A DNA stretch of 64,000 nucleotides, taken from positions 1,242,165 through 1,306,164 of the forward strand of contig NW_003314263.1 of the NCBI RefSeq assembly GCF_000143415.4, written 5' to 3'. Positions within the stretch are counted from its first letter, which is position 1. Each line of letters begins with the position of its first letter. This stretch comes from Selaginella moellendorffii (lineage: Eukaryota > Streptophyta > Lycopodiopsida > Selaginellales > Selaginellaceae). The notes under the pieces are model-generated. The model saw nothing but the letters and a program-made list of their open reading frames with translations, searched no databases and was not told the origin of the DNA. Made by a program: the position numbers and the translations under genes. Below, one piece after another: positions 57,801-64,000 of the stretch.

Positions 57801-58683
57801 AAGGCCGATGAACAGGCAATACACTAGCTTTTTTCTTGTCAAACACATCCCCAAAATCATGATACTTCTCAGGAAGACTGACAGGAGAAACATGCAAAGC
57901 AAAAAGAAAAAGAGGTTCTTCATGAAGGAGTTCTTTCATAGTGATTGTGGAGATAGGAGAAGGGGTACGACTAAATGGAATGACGAGACGAGGATACTGT
58001 CCAGTGTAAGATGGAAGAGAGGAAAAAGAAGAGGATGAAAACTTCGTAGAGTCAGGAACAGAACCCCGACTTGAGTTTAGGGAACTTTTCCTGATTCGGA
58101 CTCGATTAACACCAGGGGAAGCCGTGGGAGATGGTGATGGGGGAGAGATGAGCTGTAAGTCCTTCCAACAAATCTGAGGCTGATGTAGTTGGAACCAAGG
58201 AAGACCGAGCACCACAGAGGAGGACTTGCTGTTGATGATGTTGAAGGCAATATCAGTGACGGTGGACCCGATGTGTACTCGAATGGGCAACGTTTCCCTA
58301 AGTCCAGAAGATGGAGACACAAAATGCCCGCCGATGCCTTCAACCCTCAGATCCCGTATGGTAGGAGAAAGAGGAACGTGATGTCGGGCAGCAAAGTCCG
58401 TGTCCATGAAGCAGGAAGTTGCACCCGAGTCCAGTAGCGCCAAAGCCTTGAGTCCTGATTGTCCGGTGAAAGAAAGGAGACATGGGACGCGGAAGTTGCG
58501 GGAATTGGTGGTGGCTTTGATGAAAGGTGGTGAGGAGCTTGATAAGGAAGAAAAGTGATTTTTATTTGGGGAGTCCAAACAGACAGCTCCTACTCTGTTT
58601 GGACAGGGTCGTTTCCCGACTGCAACAGAAGTGGACTTTGAGGCAGAGTGAACTCGAGCAATCGGGGAGGCTTCCTGGGACAC
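54844..58683 (-). pseudogene. pol: Chromovirus pol: protease, RT, RNase H, integrase, chromodomain
   Basis: One frame of 1280 codons with four stops inside (57231-57229 TGA, 55794-55792 TAG, 55365-55363 TAA, 55125-55123 TAG). Protease: [26 protein letters not shown], and YLNDILIYS where YLDD is expected, so one catalytic Asp is Asn. RNase H: FIEADASDFAIGAVLS and TDHKNLEYF. Integrase: HHCC finger (HDSPTAGHFG, CDTCARNK), then SMDFLSDLPSS, DVVSDRGP and AYHPQTDGQSER. Chromodomain: EYEVQDILDSKI, YYLVDWKGYGPEERTWEP, which would steer insertion toward particular chromatin. The frame overlaps gag by about 94 nt in the -1 frame, suggesting ribosomal frameshifting. The first pol codon is uncertain. Confidence 0.92.
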
Positions 58684-59561
58684 ATAGCTGCTTTGTGATT
58701 AGGATCAGCACAGTAGAGGCAAAGATTATGAGATATTCGACGTTGCCTCTCAGCAGGACTCAACTTCCCTCTAATGAGTCGGGGAGTACCAGAAATATCC
58801 ATCGGGACTGGAGCAGTAGGTTCAGGACTATGCCCCGAAGACTCAAGCTGGGATTCCTGAGTCTGGGACGGAAAAACAGCGGCGCGACGACTTTCCTGAC
58901 GACGTTCAAAGAGACGATTGTCACATCGAACAGCTTTGTTGATGGCGTCCGACAGGTCCTTGGGATCCTCCATGGTGAGCAACAAATCCTTGACACCGTT
59001 GTTGAGGCCGAAACGAAATTGGTCAATCAAGGCCCGCTCATCCCACTGAGTGTCCAAGGCAAGGAGTTAGAACTCTGCAGCGTAGATCGAGGCAGGACGA
59101 GACCCCTGAGAGAGACGTCTCATCTTTGTGGTAGCAGCCCGAACCCGATCCGTCTCGCCAAAACATGCTTCGAGCTTCTCTTTGAACAATTGAAGATCCA
59201 TCAGCTCCGGAACCACGACCCCTTTCATGCTCTTCTCTAGAAGAGGAGAAAACCATGACAAAGCTACACCCTCGAGCAACGTCCCAATCGCGCCGATTTG
59301 AGACTCGGGAGTGGGGTACCGCCGATGTTGAAGTGCAAAGATCAGCTCCATTTGGTTCAAAAATCCACGAAGCTCCGAACGCTTGCCTGAAAATTTCGCC
59401 GGGAAACTCACCTTCAGTTCAGGAACTTTGCTGGATCCTTGAGCCGAAAGTGAAGCAAGCTCTTGCTGCATGCGAAGAAGGGTCGCCTTCAGCTCGGTAT
59501 TCTCAGACTGAATTTTTGCAAGGACTTCGGCAAAGAAATCAGGATGGCTTGGAGACTCCAT
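58590..59561 (-). pseudogene. gag: Chromovirus gag with one stop codon
   Basis: Starts at the ATG at 59561 (MESPSHPDFFAEVLAKI) and spans 324 codons. It has a coiled-coil start (AKIQSENTELKATLLRMQQE), the Ty3-type capsid core (FPAKFSGKRSELRGFLNQME, then GVALSWFSPLL) and a CCHC zinc knuckle ([14 protein letters not shown]). A TAA at 59069-59067 interrupts it after YAAEF. Gag builds the particle that packages the RNA. It ends in TAG at 58592-58590, inside the overlap with pol. Confidence 0.9.
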
Positions 59562-59642
59562 TGGCAAGAAGAAAGAAAAGAAAAGGGGAAAAAAGACAAA
59601 GGCAATCAAATAATCAAAACGAGCTAAAAGAAAAGCAAAAAA

Positions 59643-59657
59643 CACAATCTGAATCAA
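59643..59657 (-). other. Self-priming primer site, inferred
   Basis: The minus strand reads TTGATTCAGATTGTG two bases inside the 5' LTR. The LTR holds the exact reverse complement of this at 59764-59750 (minus), where the transcript is expected to begin. Confidence 0.7.
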
Positions 59658-59784
59658 ACTGTCAAGACCCCCAACAAGATCAAGACTGGAAAATGCTAAA
59701 GACAAAGAGAAAAAGCTAGTGAAAACAAAGAAGAGGCCTTAGACTGGTGTTGATTCAGATTGTGGAGAAAGGGAACAAGGCTAA

Positions 59785-59794
59785 CCTATATATA
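59785..59794 (-). promoter_or_regulatory. TATA box of the chromovirus
   Basis: TATATATAGG on the minus strand, 30 nt before the CACAATCTGAATCAA stretch that matches the primer site. Confidence 0.75.
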
Positions 59795-59887
59795 CTATAG
59801 GTTGATGAAGCTCCACCACTCTTGGATCGAGGACGGCCTAAATACAGCTGAGGTCGAGGAGGCGCCACATCATCATCAGGAATGTGG

Positions 59888-60041
59888 CTCGAGACTCAGG
59901 AATCGGGAAGTGTCTCGAGACTCAGGAATCGGGAAGTGTCTCGAGAGTCAGGAATAGGGAAGTGTCTCGAGACTCAGGAATCGGGAAGTGTCTCGAGAGT
60001 CAGGAATAGAGAAGTGTCTCGAGAGTCAGGAATGTGGTCTG
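59888..60041. repeat. Six 26-bp tandem units in chromovirus U3
   Basis: Units start at 59888, 59914, 59940, 59966, 59992 and 60018, each beginning CTCGAGA and running through CAGGAATCGGGAAGTGT variants. They lie upstream of the TATA box, as enhancers would. The left LTR has the same array at 54622-54775. Confidence 0.88.
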
Positions 60042-60098
60042 CAGGTCAGGAATCCGGCGAGAGTCAGGAATGTGGCAAGAATTGGGGGATTCCTGACA

Positions 60099-60103
60099 TG
60101 TTG
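60099..60103. other. Target-site duplication TGTTG, right
   Basis: Matches 54389-54393. Confidence 0.9.
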
Positions 60104-61688
60104 GGCTTTACATTGTGTAGAAAATAGGAAGGTTATATGCTATTTTTACTTGGAATGCGAGAAAAGAAAATGTGGGAAAGAACTTCTAAGGAATACATTG
60201 GCACCATATATCACAAGTTTTAGAATATATAAGGATAATAGAACACTCAAAACATTTTGGTTTTACAGTAATAGCATCCTCCACAGTTAAGGTACAGATA
60301 TTGTTGCATTTGGTGATGCACTAGAAAAATGGTTAGTTATAAAAGGTGTAAAGATTACTTTAGTAAAGCTTCACGATCTCAATACAATAAGGCTTATGCT
60401 AAGAGCTTTAGATGAACAATATCCTCTAACACAATTGCAAATGCCAATGGAACCCATTTTAGTAAATGAGGAATTTGTTCATATGTTTGCCTTGCATGGA
60501 AATTTGACACCTCCAGCAAGTAAGCTAACATTTTCTGATACTAATAATTAATTTTCTTATGAACAGACACTCCTTTATCTAACAACAAGACTCCACCCAT
60601 AATGAACCCTATCTCTGACAAAAAGATTCCAACTACACGAAATGGAATTTGAGTTTAACTAAGGAAAGTCTTTATGCTGTATTTTCATACATTGCACAAC
60701 TCACTTATCATGCATGCACACATTGAAAATGTCAACACATACAACAGTGAAGATAAGGAAGAAGTACTTCTAAATAACAAAAAGAGTAATTACAAAGTAA
60801 CCATAGGAATGGAACCTTTTTGTGCGCATCCAAACTTTCAGAAAGGCTTAAGCAAAAGCCATATGCAAACATTTGATCTACTTGTATTTCAATCAGTATA
60901 AAATGGATTCTATAGACATAATGATTATATAAGCAGCTTTATCAAAGAAACAAGCTCATCCCTGCAAAATGAGATGTGGTTAAAATAATGAAAGTCCTTT
61001 GCATTCTTAATTAAATATTATGTTGTTCTAAATAGAAGTATTTTGTATTATTAAAAGAATATCTCATGAATATTCCCTGATGTGGCAGGGACTCTCATTT
61101 GCAACGTGGAGGCCCTCGTGGCAAAAAGGATGTGATGATGTGGCCAGACAGCGTGGCCGAACCAAAAAAGATTTCAAAGTATGAAAACGTGTTCGGCACG
61201 CCCTCCGCCCGGATCACCTGATCATCTTCTGGTCGCTCAGGGATGGAGTTCATTTCCTTGTCGCCCGCCCACCGCTGCCACCACAGCCCCTGCCGCTTCC
61301 AATTTCCCTACCGCGGCCACTCCACTTCCCGAACAGTGATCTAGTTGCTCATCACATCACTCCCCACCCCCCAGCCAAAGCTTCCCATGGATGATCCCGC
61401 TTTGCTCAAGCACCATCCAGCAAAATCCTTGGGGAGGGAGAATTGCCCTCTCTTTGAAGGCGAGATCCTGGCGGACCTGGAGCAGGCGAGGGATCATGAC
61501 GCGACCTCACGGAGACTCAAATGAGAACGAGTTTTAACGGGAGGCCCAGAGGACAATGCCCGAGGAGGAGCAGTCGAGTATCCATGTCGAGTGAGGGGCG
61601 CTTTGCTAGATTCTGCGTAGAGTGAGCAGATACTTTTTCGGTCGCGCAATGACGACCAACGCATTTGGCTTGGCATGAGGAACTCGAA
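60104..61688. other. Spacer left of copy 3
   Basis: AT-rich to about 61080, then suddenly GC-rich and gene-like (61090-61540) without a recognisable domain. From about 61550 it resembles 19647-19800 with many changes, before exact identity begins at 61689. Confidence 0.4.
61387..61524 (+). CDS. Unrecognised short reading frame, 45 aa
   Basis: Starts ATGGATGATCCC (MDDPALLKHHPAKSLG), is acidic toward the end (EGEILADLEQARDHD) and stops at TGA. It sits in a GC-rich island and could be a first exon or gene remnant. No family is recognised. Confidence 0.2.
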   Translation: MDDPALLKHHPAKSLGRENCPLFEGEILADLEQARDHDATSRRLK

Positions 61689-61848
61689 TACTGTTGCTAA
61701 CCTTGTCGAAAAAATAGTTTAGGAACGAAACGTAAGTTCCAGTTCCTCGTAGAAACAAGCTGGCGACGTGAGACAGAGATTTAACTTTTATGTTACCTGA
61801 AGATCTCGTGAAGTTTCCTGGTTCCTAGTTACCAAGGGGAACACATAG

Positions 61849-63494
61849 CTACAAAGGAAAGTACCTCCCCAAAGCTTGCAGAAGCCTGGCGCGGTAGTTG
61901 CGTGGATGGATGATACAGTGTTCAAGAACACGCTTCCTGATGTCCTCCTCCGTCATGACGCATCCAAGGAGCTCCCGAATCCAATCCATCACAAGACCTC
62001 GGATGATCCGAAAGTTGATTCGAATGTGTCTGTAGGCATTCCTCCGAGAAAACGTGGTAAGGTAGTCGATTACGGAAACAAAGATGTGCTCCTCATCGGT
62101 CTGGAAGACTAGAACCGAATAATCCGTGAGGCCCTGTCTCTGCAAAAAAAAAACAAGCAAAACAAGCAAAACAGTCGTAAATGAATCAAGCAAGGATGTT
62201 TTCCAGCTTACCTGGAGGAAGTGCGTGTCCCGCTCAATCAAACAAAACAGCATGCGGTGAGAGAAACTTGTCAGCAGCAAAGGCGTTGTGAAATAGGCAT
62301 CGCTCTCTGGAACACTGTACTTGATGAACCCCTTGAGATCATGGTGTATCGTTGTGGCTTGAAGAAAGCTCCTGGGAGGATCTGTGGCCTCAATGACAAG
62401 GACGTTCAAACGTTCGCTCTCGCTGAAGGTCATCGGTGCGGGCCAGATCTATGACACGAAAAGCAATATGAGAAGTGCTTTCGAACTTTTTCAAGTGTTT
62501 ATACCTCGTAAGCGCCCAGTATTATCGCGAACGATGTCTCCAGCTGCTGGGTGTACAGGAAGTAATCTTCTGCTATTCGTCGCAGCGCACTCATATCACG
62601 GTGAGAAACCAGCTTCACGATGACTCGCTCGCTGGCAGTGGTGAAAAACTTCGCTCCACTCCTAGAGCTGGCCATCGTCCTCGGGCGTGCGGTGTTCAAC
62701 GTTTCAACAAACTCCTTGTCATCCTTGAAGCCATGAACTTCCCGTAGAGTGCGAAACTGTGTGGGAAAGAGAACGTTGACGAATCCATCGATGCCCCCGA
62801 ACGAGTACTCTGGCTTGTCCCCAGGAACTTGGTGCGTAAGGTACTTCGTGAGAACGGGAAGCCACTGCGGTGGGGGAGTCTGAAAACGAAAGTTTACGTG
62901 AGCAGTGAGCAGTGAGTGAAGTTCCAAATCAAACCAAATGTACGCTGGTAGAGTTCTCGTTCACGATATTCTTCTGAAGGCGCTTCATCGCGCGGATCTG
63001 TTTGGGGAACACAGCCGTGACGTTGCCACTGCAATCAGCATAGAAACGAATCCGCATAGGATCGGCATAAGAAATCACGGGAAAGCTTGCAATCTCGACG
63101 AGTTAAATCTCGAGAATCCGCGTTAGGACCGGGATAAGAAGCAAGAAACCACTGGAAAGCTTGCAATCGGGATAAGAAGCAAGAAGTCTGTGGAGAAACA
63201 AAGTAGAAACCATGAATCGGGACAGCTCGGGGTCTAGGAAACGAGAAAGCACTAGAAAGCTTGCAATCGGGACAGGAAACACGAAATCTCTGGAGAGACA
63301 AGCGTCGAGAATGCATAATCACCATGAATCGAGAGAGAATCGGCAAGAAAGCTTGCATACCTCGCCCGAGACGATGGATCATGACAGTATCGCGTAGGCT
63401 CCCTGGCCATTGCCGCGTCGAATGCGACGCTGAGCAAGAATGGCGCAATCGCGACGCAGACGATCGCCATCGCGCAAACCATCGCCAGCGCCAT
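61849..63494 (-). CDS. Compact PIP-kinase-like protein, copy 3
   Basis: Exons 63494-63361, 63028-62935, 62879-62505, 62448-62212 and 62139-61849 give 376 aa that appear identical to copy 1, including both halves. It therefore carries the copy 1 version of exons 4-5, not the copy 2 version. Intact splice sites and frame suggest a working gene, or a duplication too recent to have decayed. Confidence 0.7.
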
Positions 63495-63636
63495 CGCTCC
63501 GCAACCAAGGCATGCAAAATAAAACCCAAATTTCAAACGATGGATGGTACAAGTTAGCGCCAAAACCCCAAACGTACGGAAATGGGCCAATGCTAAAATT
63601 AGTGGACGTTTTTAGGGTTCTTCGCGAGAGAGAGGG
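63495..63636. promoter_or_regulatory. 142-bp divergent promoter, copy 3
   Basis: Same sequence as 21607-21748. Confidence 0.55.
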
Positions 63637-64000
63637 ATGGATTCCAAGGTGCTACACCTTGTGCGCCATGGCCAGGCCTTCCACAACGTCCAAGGTGAGA
63701 TTCTACTGCAAATGAGGAGCTCCTGGAAGATTTTCCTGGACGGGAGATGGCGGCGCCTCACGCTCAAGCACATCTTGAGGGCTTTTCGATGCCTGTGGCT
63801 TCTCTTGTGCTGCATCGTTTCCCCAGCGCCTCCTCGTCCCTCCTCCTCCCCAGCTGCTGTGATGCCCATTTACTACGAGCACGCCGACGCGAGCCTCACG
63901 GCTACTGGATGGGAACAAGTAAGTCCTTTCCTTTCCCTTTGCTCCATTCATTTGGTAAATGATCGATCGCTCTCCTTCAAGGCTGAGTTTCTTCACAGGG
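63637..64000 (+). CDS. Phosphoglycerate-mutase-like histidine phosphatase, copy 3, 5' part
   Basis: Exons 63637-63694 and 63854-63918, and the start of exon 3 from 63982, are visible before the window ends. The visible text (LVRHGQAFHN, HADASLTATGWEQ) equals copy 1. Whether the rest is intact cannot be seen. Confidence 0.8.
   Translation, partial: MDSKVLHLVRHGQAFHNVQGEILLQMRSSWKIFLDGRWRRLTLKHILRAFRCLWLLLCCIVSPAPPRPSSSPAAVMPIYYEHADASLTATGWEQVSPFLSLCSIHLVNDRSLSFKAEFLHR

Larger units (their letters stand above)
54394..60098 (-). mobile_element. Ty3/gypsy chromovirus, complete but mutated
   Basis: A 5705-bp LTR retrotransposon on the minus strand, flanked by TGTTG. Two 439-bp LTRs (54394-54832 and 59660-60098) show about two differences, so insertion is recent. 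Domains run gag with zinc knuckle, protease, RT, RNase H, integrase and a C-terminal chromodomain, the order of chromoviruses. A purine-rich tract (GAGGAGGGGGTGC, minus) abuts the left LTR. The start site has no TGG-type tRNA primer match; instead a 15-nt self-complementary site fits self-priming. Five premature stops and one changed RT active-site residue make it unable to move by itself. Confidence 0.93.
59660..60098. repeat. Right LTR (5' LTR on the minus strand)
   Basis: Offset of 5266 bp from the left LTR. On the minus strand U3 would be 60098-59765 and R plus U5 would be 59764-59660, if transcription starts at 59764. Confidence 0.93.
61689..64000. repeat. Direct duplicate of 19801-22112, runs off the window
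   Basis: A constant offset of 41888 bp holds from 61689 to the end. The only difference I noticed is T at 61840 against A at 19952. The duplicate includes the complete PIPK-like gene and the start of the PGAM gene. Confidence 0.92.

Noticed and set aside
1..64000. tRNA and rRNA genes
   Set aside because: I looked for A-box and B-box pairs and rRNA-like text and found nothing I could support by eye. A covariance-model search would be needed to exclude a tRNA.

Overview
The window is nuclear DNA of a land plant. I infer a lycophyte, most likely Selaginella, from three things: many introns of only 50-80 nt, single-exon PPR genes built from short motifs, and compact gene clusters beside AT-rich retrotransposon sequence. 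No genome search was possible, so the species is an inference. All splice sites were placed by eye from reading frame, GT/AG signals and remembered homologues.

Layout. 1-19 kb is a dense gene island with some gaps of 90-250 bp: the 3' end of a DNAJC8-like spliceosomal J-protein gene (+), a SANT/DUF7650 nuclear protein (-), a PPR protein (+), the chloroplast kinase-like protein ABC1K8/OSA1 (+, 20 exons), TIP41 (+), a Rab21-type GTPase (+), a second PPR protein (-), a LOB-domain factor (+) and a YlmG/YGGT plastid membrane protein (-).

19.8-25.3 kb, 44.8-50.1 kb and 61.7-64.0 kb hold three copies of one gene pair: a very divergent, compact phosphatidylinositol-phosphate-kinase-like gene with a hydrophobic N-terminus, head to head with a histidine-phosphatase (phosphoglycerate-mutase-like) gene. 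Only 142 bp separate the start codons. Copies 1 and 3 are direct. Copy 2 is inverted and forms a 4.7-kb inverted repeat with copy 1 that has no net length change. Copy 2 stops matching just after PIPK exon 3, so its last two exons are from a different paralogue.

Between the pairs lies AT-rich repeat sequence with two LTR retrotransposons that are complete from LTR to LTR. One (27737-35380) has 1.8-kb LTRs carrying a hexamer minisatellite, an initiator-Met primer site, 5-bp target duplications and no recognisable coding region. The other (54394-60098) is a Ty3/gypsy chromovirus with gag, pol and chromodomain, broken by five stop codons that each look like a C-to-T change. Its primer site is complementary to a 15-nt stretch of its own LTR that begins 30 nt after a TATA box, which suggests self-priming as in the Tf1/sushi group. 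A fragment of an RTN4IP1-like quinone oxidoreductase, fold-back elements and decayed repeats fill the rest.

The best candidate for something new is the triplicated PIPK-like/phosphatase-like head-to-head unit. The self-priming chromovirus comes next.
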